A program made the position numbers and the translations under genes. Below, piece by piece: positions 7,334 through 12,617 of a stretch of DNA of 12,617 nucleotides (position 1 is the first letter of the stretch; each line of letters starts with the position of its first letter). The DNA is taken from positions 1 to 12,617 of the forward strand of contig CAINDH010000004.1 in the NCBI GenBank assembly GCA_903847285.1, in the 5' to 3' direction. This stretch comes from an uncultured Verrucomicrobia subdivision 3 bacterium (lineage in GTDB: Bacteria > Verrucomicrobiota > Verrucomicrobiae > Limisphaerales > UBA11358). The notes below the pieces were generated by a model that did not search any database, was not told the DNA's origin, and saw only the letters and a list, made by a program, of their open reading frames with translations.

Positions 7334-7921
7334 ATGGAACTCAAAGTCGTCTGCCAGTGCGGCCAGAAATTTGCCTTCGATGTGGAACCCGTCGGCGGGC
7401 GGATGCCGTTCACGGTGAACTGCCCTGTTTGCAATGCTGATGGCACGGCGGCAGCCAACCAATTGCTCGCAGAAAAATTCCGTTTCGTTCCGCCGCCGCC
7501 TGTCGCGGTTGCGCCTGCGCCATTTACTGCCAGCGCGTCCGAAATAACGCCTTCGCCGGCGGTTGCGCCATCCCCAGTTGGCTTGCGGATCAATCGCACG
7601 GAACATTCTGCTCCAGCAACTACAGCTCAACCGCCATCGGTTGCATCAACCACGAGCGGCAATGCCGCGCCGCCAGCTATCGCTGCGCTAAAACCATTGT
7701 CCACCGATAAAAAATCAAAGCCAAAAGTTGACGGCGAGTTTAGTTTGGTGCGTGGAATTCTAGGCGGGCTGGCTGGTTCGCTGGTCGGCTGCGGGCTGCT
7801 GTTTGGTTTCTGGCTGTGGGCGCATTTTCGTTTTCCGCTGATGGGCATTGCGGTCGGGGCGGCGGCAGGTTACGGCGCGCGCGTTGGCTGGCACGTGGGA
7901 CGGACACGACTCTGGGTATAA
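7334..7921 (+). CDS. Zinc-ribbon/membrane protein of unknown function (5' part, frameshifted)
   Basis: As read the frame gives 195 residues. The N-terminus holds a CxC...CxxC zinc-ribbon-like fold (Cys7, Cys9, Cys30, Cys33) within QCGQKFAFDVEPVGGRMPF. Next comes a long Ala/Pro/Thr-rich linker (about 52-120) and a short basic stretch (126-131). A glycine-rich hydrophobic segment (about 141-162) and a second one (about 168-180) follow. At residue 183 the frame leaves the hydrophobic sequence and reads RVGWHVGRTRLWV to a stop. A different frame continues the membrane sequence to 8049, so this gene is probably broken or carries a sequencing error. The GC dinucleotide run at 7875-7883 is the likely slip site. 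I recall similar proteins from Verrucomicrobia; the function is unknown. Confidence 0.75.
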   Translation: MELKVVCQCGQKFAFDVEPVGGRMPFTVNCPVCNADGTAAANQLLAEKFRFVPPPPVAVAPAPFTASASEITPSPAVAPSPVGLRINRTEHSAPATTAQPPSVASTTSGNAAPPAIAALKPLSTDKKSKPKVDGEFSLVRGILGGLAGSLVGCGLLFGFWLWAHFRFPLMGIAVGAAAGYGARVGWHVGRTRLWV

Positions 7922-8049
7922 TCACGGCAGTCATTGCGGGCGCATCGGTTACCGGAACGTTTGTGGTGATGTATGGCGGCTTTGCCTTGTTCAACATCGT
8001 CTCGATTGTTTTCTGCGCAGGCGTGGCTTACCGGGCTTCGTCAGAGTAA
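7882..8049 (+). pseudogene. Out-of-frame 3' end of the zinc-ribbon/membrane protein gene
   Basis: From 7882 the shifted frame reads RWLARGTDTTLGI and then two hydrophobic segments (about 7912-7974 and 7981-8031), ending in ASSE and TAA at 8047-8049. Joining GYGA (7868-7879) to RWLARG (7882) by skipping bases 7880-7881 gives one continuous protein of 237 residues with four membrane segments. Losing one base in the same place (GYGARGWLARG) would explain it equally well. The stop abuts the stop of the convergent gene at 8050 with no base between, as expected if this frame was the functional one until recently. Confidence 0.7.
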
Positions 8050-8796
8050 TTATTTTTCCACCGACGCGTCTGCTTTCGGTTTCATTTTCCTTATCCGTTC
8101 GATGAAAAGGTAAAAAACCCCCGGGCCGAAGCAGAGGAGCATCACGGAAATTACCGTGGCGATGCCCCAGAACGTTCCCATCGGAGCACAGCAATCTTCG
8201 CGGCGGCGCACGATGACGTGGCTGGGCACCGCGATGATGAGTTCCAAAATACTTCCGCGCAGCAACCAGCGCGTAAGGCGTTTCACGAGCGCATCAGGTT
8301 CGTCGTTTTTCGTTGCCCGCCGAAAAATGATTCCCCAGATGATCCAGAAAATGATAACCGTGCCGATCATCGTGAAGACCACGCTGTTACCTGTATTCTT
8401 GGGCTGGTTGGCGTCGTGCATGAATAGCCGCGTTACGTCAAAGTATTCAAACGCACTTTCCGTGAAGAGGGCGCAGAGGGTGGAAAAAATTCCAGCGAAG
8501 AGCAGGTTCGCCAGAAAGAATGTGGTGACGATGACCGGCAGTTTTAGCGGGCGTCGCGCAGGTAGTCGTCGCTCGGCGATGTTGATGGGCAACAGTAGCA
8601 AGAGCATTTGTCCGGTGGCGAGAACGGCGAGCCAGAGCCAGTAGCCCCACTGCGTAAACATCTTTGCCGCATCGGCTAGGTTGACACTATCGCTCTTCAA
8701 TCCCCAGCCACCAAAGGCGACAAGGATGACTGGTAGCGTAAGCAGAATCAGCGCGAGTGCGTAGAGTAAGACGGTGAGGATGGCCCAGCGTTTCAT
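8050..8796 (-). CDS. Six-helix integral membrane protein of unknown function
   Basis: I do not recognise this family. The 248-residue protein has about six hydrophobic helices (about 5-30, 50-72, 85-110, 138-158, 180-196, 207-232), a positively charged N-terminus (MKRW) and a Lys-rich cytoplasmic-looking tail. Between helices 5 and 6 is a charged and cysteine-bearing loop, RRREDCCAP (197-205), which could be a metal or redox site. It has no recognised transporter or enzyme signature. The ATG at 8796 is followed directly by the first helix. No good ribosome site is seen. It is convergent with the frameshifted gene and lies 54 bases downstream of the glycosyltransferase gene on the same strand, so the two may share a transcript. 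Confidence 0.75.
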   Translation of the reverse strand: MKRWAILTVLLYALALILLTLPVILVAFGGWGLKSDSVNLADAAKMFTQWGYWLWLAVLATGQMLLLLLPINIAERRLPARRPLKLPVIVTTFFLANLLFAGIFSTLCALFTESAFEYFDVTRLFMHDANQPKNTGNSVVFTMIGTVIIFWIIWGIIFRRATKNDEPDALVKRLTRWLLRGSILELIIAVPSHVIVRRREDCCAPMGTFWGIATVISVMLLCFGPGVFYLFIERIRKMKPKADASVEK

Positions 8797-8850
8797 GGTG
8801 CGAGTGTGTTCCCAAGTTCAACGCCGCGCCAGCCCATTCGTTGCGGAAAA

Positions 8851-10296
8851 TTATTTGATGATGGCCGTGAGGTTGCGGTTCTTGAACTTCACCACATCCA
8901 GTCCGCGCACGGAAATATGCAGGCCGTTCGTGTCCGATAACTTTTCCAACGATTCCGTTGGCACTACGAGAATGAGCGGAGATGAATTCGTGAGAAAATC
9001 TTCAGCCTGTTTCACTTCACCGAGTGTGAGGTAATTGGTTGTCACCGCGCGGAACTTCCAGACGAGGCTCGGCTCGATGAAGCCGAAGCAGCCGATTTTA
9101 GTTTCCGGCTTCACATAGGACTTGGTCGCGTTCCAAAGTGTGTGCGAAAGGAAGTGGCCGCGCGCAAAACCGAAGCCGCCAACTGTGACGGCAAGAATCA
9201 CAACAATCATCGAAGTCAGCCGCCGCATGAACCAAGTGGAGATTTTAACCTCGCCTGAAATTTGTCGCGCCAGCCAAAGCGCGATGAACGGAAACGCAGG
9301 CATCGTGTAATGGGGTAACTTGGTTTTCACGAGCGAGAACACGGCAAAGATGATGAGCGTGTTCACCAGTAGAAACCAGCCGAGGTCATCGCGCTTGCGT
9401 TCCGGCCACCAATTTTTTAATGCGCCCGGCACACGGAGTGACCACGGAAATAAACTCCCGAAGAACGTCAGGAAATACAGCGGCAGCAGCGCGAGAAATT
9501 GCAACGTGCCCGCCGCGCCGTGCCCGTCAATTGCGCTCAAGCTGCGGTTGATGACGTGTTCGCCCATGCCGACGGACCAGAATTTCCCACCCGTCTGCGC
9601 GAGCGCCGGACCGCCCCACAATGCGACGAGCGCCACGGCGATGCACAGGCCGACGACCGTTTCATTCAGCGGCAGCCTGAAGGAATCTTTGCGAAAGGCG
9701 CGGCCTAAAACCATTCCGCCAAGCGGCAGCCAGGCGACCGGGCCCTTCGCCAGAAAACCGAACGCGAGTGCGAGATAAAAAATCCACCACCACATTTTGC
9801 GCGCTCGGTTTTCTGGGCGGGTCAGTTCCCAGCCGCTCCACGCGGCGAGCGTGCAGAAAAAAATCATCGCCATGTCTGCCGTGGCTACGCGCCCGATGAC
9901 CACGGCAACGTGCAGCGCGGTGAGGAACATCGTTCCTGCAATCAGCGCTGTTTGATTGTTGGAACGTTTCTTCGCCCAGCGTGCGAGCAGTAGTGCGGTG
10001 CCGATGCAAAACAGCGCGGATGGCAGGCGTGCGGCAAATTCATTCACGCCCAAAACTTTGTAGCTGGCAATCTGACACCAGTAGATGAGGATGGGTTTGT
10101 CGAAGCGCCAGCCGCCGTTGAACCAAGGCACGACGTAGTCGCCACGCTGGATCATCTCGCGCGAGGCTTCGGCAAAGCGTGCCTCGTCGCGGTCGGTCAG
10201 CGGGAGGATGGCGTTGCCAGCGAGCAGCAGCACGAGGCCGAGAAACAGAATCGTGCGCTGCGGCTTGGCGGCGAGTTTGTCGAACCATGATGACAT
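8851..10296 (-). CDS. ArnT/PMT-like (GT-C) membrane glycosyltransferase
   Basis: Members of this GT-C family move a sugar from a polyprenyl-phosphate donor to lipid A, protein or another envelope acceptor at the outer face of the cytoplasmic membrane. Using the ATG at 10296 gives 481 residues. A TTG at 10332 would add 12 Arg/Pro-rich residues and is less likely. After the first helix (about 14-33) comes DRDEARFAEASREM (35-48), holding the acidic pair expected for catalysis. Then PWFNGGWRFDKP (57-68) and LPSALF (91-96) follow, all typical of ArnT/PMT_2 proteins. About ten more hydrophobic helices follow, with KTKLPHYTMPAFPF (about 343-356) between helices. The C-terminal region (about 400-481) is a soluble domain. 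Acceptor and sugar cannot be told from sequence; I left the symbol empty because ArnT proper is about 550 residues. Confidence 0.85.
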   Translation of the reverse strand: MSSWFDKLAAKPQRTILFLGLVLLLAGNAILPLTDRDEARFAEASREMIQRGDYVVPWFNGGWRFDKPILIYWCQIASYKVLGVNEFAARLPSALFCIGTALLLARWAKKRSNNQTALIAGTMFLTALHVAVVIGRVATADMAMIFFCTLAAWSGWELTRPENRARKMWWWIFYLALAFGFLAKGPVAWLPLGGMVLGRAFRKDSFRLPLNETVVGLCIAVALVALWGGPALAQTGGKFWSVGMGEHVINRSLSAIDGHGAAGTLQFLALLPLYFLTFFGSLFPWSLRVPGALKNWWPERKRDDLGWFLLVNTLIIFAVFSLVKTKLPHYTMPAFPFIALWLARQISGEVKISTWFMRRLTSMIVVILAVTVGGFGFARGHFLSHTLWNATKSYVKPETKIGCFGFIEPSLVWKFRAVTTNYLTLGEVKQAEDFLTNSSPLILVVPTESLEKLSDTNGLHISVRGLDVVKFKNRNLTAIIK

Positions 10297-10355
10297 CGCG
10301 CGCAGTCTAGGGCGTGCGATGGAAGGCGGCAAAGGGTTTCTGCCAGAGCGTGGTG

Positions 10356-10380
10356 GGCTGGCTTGCGCTGCGCGCCAGCC
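10356..10380. repeat. Palindrome 1 of hairpin cluster (GCT triloop)
   Basis: The arms GGCTGGCTTGC (10356-10366) and GCGCGCCAGCC (10370-10380) pair over 11 positions with one mismatch and one G-T wobble, around a GCT loop (10367-10369). The outer seven pairs are perfect. It lies in the divergent gap between the glycosyltransferase and PAP2 genes and has no T-tract. Confidence 0.7.
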
Positions 10381-10417
10381 GTCGCCGAGCGAAGCGTCAG
10401 GCGACGGAATCTTCGCT
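10379..10417. repeat. Palindrome 2 of hairpin cluster, with possible pseudoknot
   Basis: CCGTCGCC (10379-10386) pairs perfectly with GGCGACGG (10400-10407). The loop between them carries GCGAAGC (10389-10395), a known very stable mini-hairpin core in single-stranded DNA. Loop bases AGCGAAG (10388-10394) also match CTTCGCT (10411-10417) downstream, which would give an H-type pseudoknot if both stems form. The pseudoknot is inference from base complementarity only. Confidence 0.6.
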
Positions 10418-10443
10418 AGCCACGAAATTACCGGGCCTCAAAG

Positions 10444-10460
10444 TGCCTGCTTCGCAGGCA
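10444..10460. repeat. Palindrome 3 of hairpin cluster (TTC/GAA triloop)
   Basis: A perfect 7-bp stem, TGCCTGC (10444-10450) with GCAGGCA (10454-10460), closes the triloop TTC. On the minus strand its centre reads GCGAAGC, the same core found in palindrome 2. Only one base separates it from palindrome 4. Confidence 0.75.
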
Positions 10461-10461
10461 A

Positions 10462-10484
10462 ACAGGGTCGCAGCGCGACCCTGT
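10462..10484. repeat. Palindrome 4 of hairpin cluster (AGC/GCT triloop)
   Basis: A perfect 10-bp stem, ACAGGGTCGC (10462-10471) with GCGACCCTGT (10475-10484), closes the loop AGC; on the minus strand the loop is GCT as in palindrome 1. Its central 11 bases, TCGCAGCGCGA, recur on the minus strand in the hairpin at 12583. It is not followed by a T-run on either strand, so it is a poor intrinsic terminator. Confidence 0.75.
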
Positions 10485-10550
10485 CCACCAGTCACAAGGT
10501 CTGGCACGATTTGAATTTTTATTTCTAGCCGCTACGCCTATCTTCCTCGT

Positions 10551-11234
10551 GTGCGTGCGCGACCGAAATCATCTTTGAACTTCTGGCTCTGGCTGCTGGC
10601 TGGTGTTGCTGTTGTTGTGGGCGCGTTCTTTCTGGATGACCGCGTGAGCCCAGCGCTGGATGTGACGAAAAATCCTTCCCTAAACAATTTCGCTTGGTGG
10701 TGTTCCAAGCTTGGCGAAGGTCAAATCGTGGGTGGCGTAGGAATTCTTTTTGCCGGGATTTATTTTTTCTTGAACCGTCCGCGTGTGGCGGCGGAGATTT
10801 TCTTCGTGGCTGGTGCCTCGCTGCTCATCGGTTTGACGGGGACGATTCTTCGCGTGCTGGTTGGCAGAACACGACCGGGAATCCATGGGCCGGATGGCGT
10901 GCCGCCGGGATTTTACGGCGTGTGGCATGACGGGCATTGGATCATCGGCAAGGCCGCGTTCAGCGCGTTTCCGTCCGGTCATGCGTCCGTGGCGGTGGGA
11001 TTGGCGGCGGCGGCGTGGCTGGTGCATCGCGGCTGGGGAATGGTCGCGGTGATTTATGCGCTGGCGGTGATGTGGTCGCGCGTCGCGTTGCAATGGCATC
11101 ACTTCTCCGACGTGCTGGCCTCGGCGGTGCTGGCGATTCCGCTGGCGGTGCTGCTGAAAAAATTTCTCGCAACGTCAGTGGAATTTCAATTCAACAACTT
11201 TTATCGGGCGTGGAAGAAGAAAGTCGTGAATTAA
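10551..11234 (+). CDS. PAP2-family membrane phosphatase
   Basis: PAP2 enzymes remove phosphate from lipid phosphates such as phosphatidic acid, phosphatidylglycerol phosphate or undecaprenyl pyrophosphate at the membrane. The 227-residue protein carries all three signature blocks: R101 and R108-P109 (an R-x6-RP variant of K-x6-RP), PSGH (141-144) with the catalytic-core His144, and SR-x5-H-x3-D (176-187) with the nucleophile His183 and Asp187. About six hydrophobic helices fit the family. The start is the GTG at 10551; no Shine-Dalgarno is seen and a TTG at 10575 is an alternative just before the first helix. It is divergent from the glycosyltransferase gene across the palindrome cluster, and a role in polyprenyl carrier recycling is possible. 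Its last 44 bases overlap the PEP-CTERM gene antisense. Confidence 0.87.
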   Translation: MRARPKSSLNFWLWLLAGVAVVVGAFFLDDRVSPALDVTKNPSLNNFAWWCSKLGEGQIVGGVGILFAGIYFFLNRPRVAAEIFFVAGASLLIGLTGTILRVLVGRTRPGIHGPDGVPPGFYGVWHDGHWIIGKAAFSAFPSGHASVAVGLAAAAWLVHRGWGMVAVIYALAVMWSRVALQWHHFSDVLASAVLAIPLAVLLKKFLATSVEFQFNNFYRAWKKKVVN

Positions 11235-11886
11235 ACCCTCCTAGTCGAAACCGGCAGCCTAGCAAGGCTGCGCCTAATGCTGCCAAAGCAATTTCCCCCG
11301 GTTCGGGAACGGGAATGATGTTCTGGGTTCCAGCAAAGATTCCAGCGCCTCCGTATTCCATGGCACTGTCAAGTAATTGAATAACACCAAAATTGTTCAC
11401 TAACTTTGCCCAGCCAAAAACCGCCGGATTATAAATCCCTGTGTAGTAACTTGTGTTATTCCCGTTGATATTTGTAATCGCAAAAGGATTATAGCCGGTA
11501 TACAACGCTAAATAGAAAGGCACTCCATTTGGGAAAATATTTGTAGGGGTGCTCCCTAGTTCGATCCAGCTTTGAGATAAGATGGGATCTAAGCTAATTG
11601 CTGCATTTGAATTCACTCGGAAAACCCGAACTCCTTCATCAACAATAACTCCGAAGGAGAATGTATTTGAGTATGATAATGCAGGAGTCGTTTTACCTAC
11701 CGGATTTAAGAAAAAACCGGTGTAATCTACAAAACTTGCATTGGTTGAATTTTGCCGGACGTCAATTTCGTATCCGACTCCTCCCCAAAAACCAACATTG
11801 ATGACCCCGGCCGGAAGAATATACCCTTGCGCATAAAGTCGGAAAATGGGAATGAGCAAAACAATGATGCTAACTAAAATTTTCAT
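11191..11886 (-). CDS. PEP-CTERM sorting domain protein
   Basis: This is a predicted exported surface or extracellular protein processed by an exosortase (not in this window). The 231 residues begin with a signal peptide (hydrophobic 3-17, likely cut after Ala19 in LYA-QG). A beta-rich Asn/Thr/Gly/Tyr body follows, with GWAKLVNNFGVIQLLDS (158-174) typical of verrucomicrobial PEP-CTERM proteins as I recall. It ends with VPEP (193-196), a hydrophobic stretch (199-210) and a short basic patch CRFR (211-214). PEP-CTERM proteins usually stop there, but this one runs on for 17 residues, and about 13 of these are encoded antisense to the PAP2 3' end. GC over 11461-11880 is about 41% by hand count, well below the neighbours. 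The body has no catalytic motif I recognise. Confidence 0.88.
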   Translation of the reverse strand: MKILVSIIVLLIPIFRLYAQGYILPAGVINVGFWGGVGYEIDVRQNSTNASFVDYTGFFLNPVGKTTPALSYSNTFSFGVIVDEGVRVFRVNSNAAISLDPILSQSWIELGSTPTNIFPNGVPFYLALYTGYNPFAITNINGNNTSYYTGIYNPAVFGWAKLVNNFGVIQLLDSAMEYGGAGIFAGTQNIIPVPEPGEIALAALGAALLGCRFRLGGFNSRLSSSTPDKSC

Positions 11887-11928
11887 TGTGCGGTCATCTC
11901 AACACTGGTCTCCACTCTGTTCAAGACA

Positions 11929-11934
11929 ATTATA
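11929..11934 (-). promoter_or_regulatory. Possible -10 box for the PEP-CTERM gene
   Basis: The minus strand reads TATAAT exactly, about 42 bases before the PEP-CTERM ATG and just after the upp stop. No convincing -35 box lies 16-18 bases upstream. The match could be chance in a locally AT-rich gap, so this is tentative. Confidence 0.25.
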
Positions 11935-11937
11935 TGC

Positions 11938-12561
11938 TCAAGTTCCAAATAACCGGTCGCCTGCATCGCCAAGGCCGGGGATGATGTAGCCGCGTTCGTT
12001 CAGTTTCTTGTCCACGGCGGCGACGTAGATGGGCACGCGCGGATGAGATTTCTGCACGGTGCGGATGCCTTCGGGCGCGGCGACGAGGTTCACGACGCGG
12101 ATGTGTTTCGCGCCTTGCTCTTTCAGCAAATCAATCGCGGCCACGGTGCTGCCGCCGGTCGCGAGCATCGGGTCAATGAGGAGGACTTCAAAACGTTCGA
12201 GATTTTTCGGCAGGCTTTTGTGATAGAACATCGCGCGTAGCGTGGTTTCCTCGCGCTTCAAGCCGATGAAGCCGACGCGGGCGTGCGGGATGAGTTCGAG
12301 AATCGCATCCAACATTCCGAGGCCGGCGCGCAGAACGGGGACAAGCGCGACTTCGCGTTCGAGCTGGAAGCCGGGGCAGGGGGCGAGCGGTGTTTGCACG
12401 GAAACTTTTTTCACGGCGAACGTGCGCGTGGCTTCGTAGATCATCAGCGCGGCGATTTCACCGAGCAAGCGGCGGAATTCCTGGGAGTCGGTCCGCTTGT
12501 CGCGAAGGCGGGCAAGGTTGTGCTGGACGAGCGGGTGCGAGATGACAGTGACGTTTTTCAT
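11938..12561 (-). CDS. upp: Uracil phosphoribosyltransferase
   Basis: The enzyme makes UMP from uracil and PRPP in pyrimidine salvage. The 207-residue length is standard. Motifs are PVLRAGLGM (75-83), the PRPP-binding loop LLIDPMLATGGST (127-139), and the C-terminal uracil-binding block GYIIPGLGDAGDRLFGT (191-207), all intact. The ATG at 12561 is preceded by an A-rich leader with no Shine-Dalgarno and, further upstream, a perfect hairpin (12583-12603). It ends 51 bases before the PEP-CTERM start on the same strand; different composition suggests the two are not an old operon. Confidence 0.96.
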   Translation of the reverse strand: MKNVTVISHPLVQHNLARLRDKRTDSQEFRRLLGEIAALMIYEATRTFAVKKVSVQTPLAPCPGFQLEREVALVPVLRAGLGMLDAILELIPHARVGFIGLKREETTLRAMFYHKSLPKNLERFEVLLIDPMLATGGSTVAAIDLLKEQGAKHIRVVNLVAAPEGIRTVQKSHPRVPIYVAAVDKKLNERGYIIPGLGDAGDRLFGT

Positions 12562-12582
12562 AGTTATTTATTTGTTGGTAGC

Positions 12583-12603
12583 GGTTTTCGCGCTGCGAAA
12601 ACC
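12583..12603. repeat. Perfect hairpin upstream of upp, same core as palindrome 4
   Basis: GGTTTTCGC (12583-12591) pairs perfectly with GCGAAAACC (12595-12603) around a GCT loop. On the minus strand the central 11 bases read TCGCAGCGCGA, identical to the plus strand of palindrome 4 at 10462-10484, while the outer stem bases differ in both arms so that pairing is kept. It lies 22 bases before the upp start codon. It could be a leader element, an upstream gene's 3' structure, or a dispersed palindrome. Confidence 0.65.
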
Positions 12604-12617
12604 CCGCCGGTGAGCGC

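Noticed and set aside
10333..10550. The palindrome cluster as a CRISPR array
   Set aside because: The units differ in sequence, there are no regular spacers, and no cas genes are nearby.
11254..11271. Hairpin GCAGCC/GGCTGC after the PAP2 stop as a terminator
   Set aside because: The stem is only 6 bp with no T-tract, and it lies inside the PEP-CTERM hydrophobic-tail codons (Ala-Ala-Leu-Leu-Gly-Cys), which explain it.

Overview
This window is a 12.6 kb piece of bacterial chromosome that is mostly housekeeping genes. It looks like a member of the Verrucomicrobia (Pedosphaera/Limisphaera-like), though that is an inference. The clues are a VPEP-type PEP-CTERM exported protein, a zinc-ribbon plus membrane protein and an aroA variant that both resemble verrucomicrobial forms as I remember them, short CAGATT and TTCGTG nonamer repeats between genes, and almost no Shine-Dalgarno sequences. 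Most genes have high GC. Two stretches, the middle of aroA and the PEP-CTERM gene, are clearly lower (about 45% and 41% by hand count).

Layout. 1-945 is the C-terminal half of an ABC-F ATPase (Uup type), cut by the window edge. 1122-4664 is a tight plus-strand operon: tyrA, aroA, cmk, plsC. It joins aromatic amino acid synthesis to CMP/dCMP phosphorylation and phosphatidic acid synthesis. A 92-bp convergent gap with a nonamer repeat separates it from a minus-strand operon, cysS-tmk-DUF4404 gene (7185 down to 4757), which supplies cysteinyl-tRNA and dTDP. Divergent from cysS is a zinc-ribbon/membrane protein gene (7334-8049) that is broken by an apparent 2-base slip in a GC run near 7880. Its out-of-frame end stops exactly where the convergent gene for a six-helix membrane protein (8796-8050) stops.

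Next comes a minus-strand ArnT/PMT-like membrane glycosyltransferase (10296-8851). Divergent from it is a PAP2 phosphatase (10551-11234). Both are plausible envelope-lipid enzymes. The 254 bp between them hold four successive hairpins built on two small cores, GC-GAA-GC and GC-GCT/AGC-GC. A fifth hairpin with the same 11-base core lies upstream of upp at the right edge. The low-GC PEP-CTERM gene (11886-11191) overlaps the 3' end of the PAP2 gene antisense. The last gene is upp (12561-11938), for uracil salvage.

No tRNA, rRNA, CRISPR array, transposase or defence system was seen. The most unusual material is the palindrome family, the nonamer repeats, the frameshifted gene and the two compositional islands. 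I found no clear new multi-gene system.
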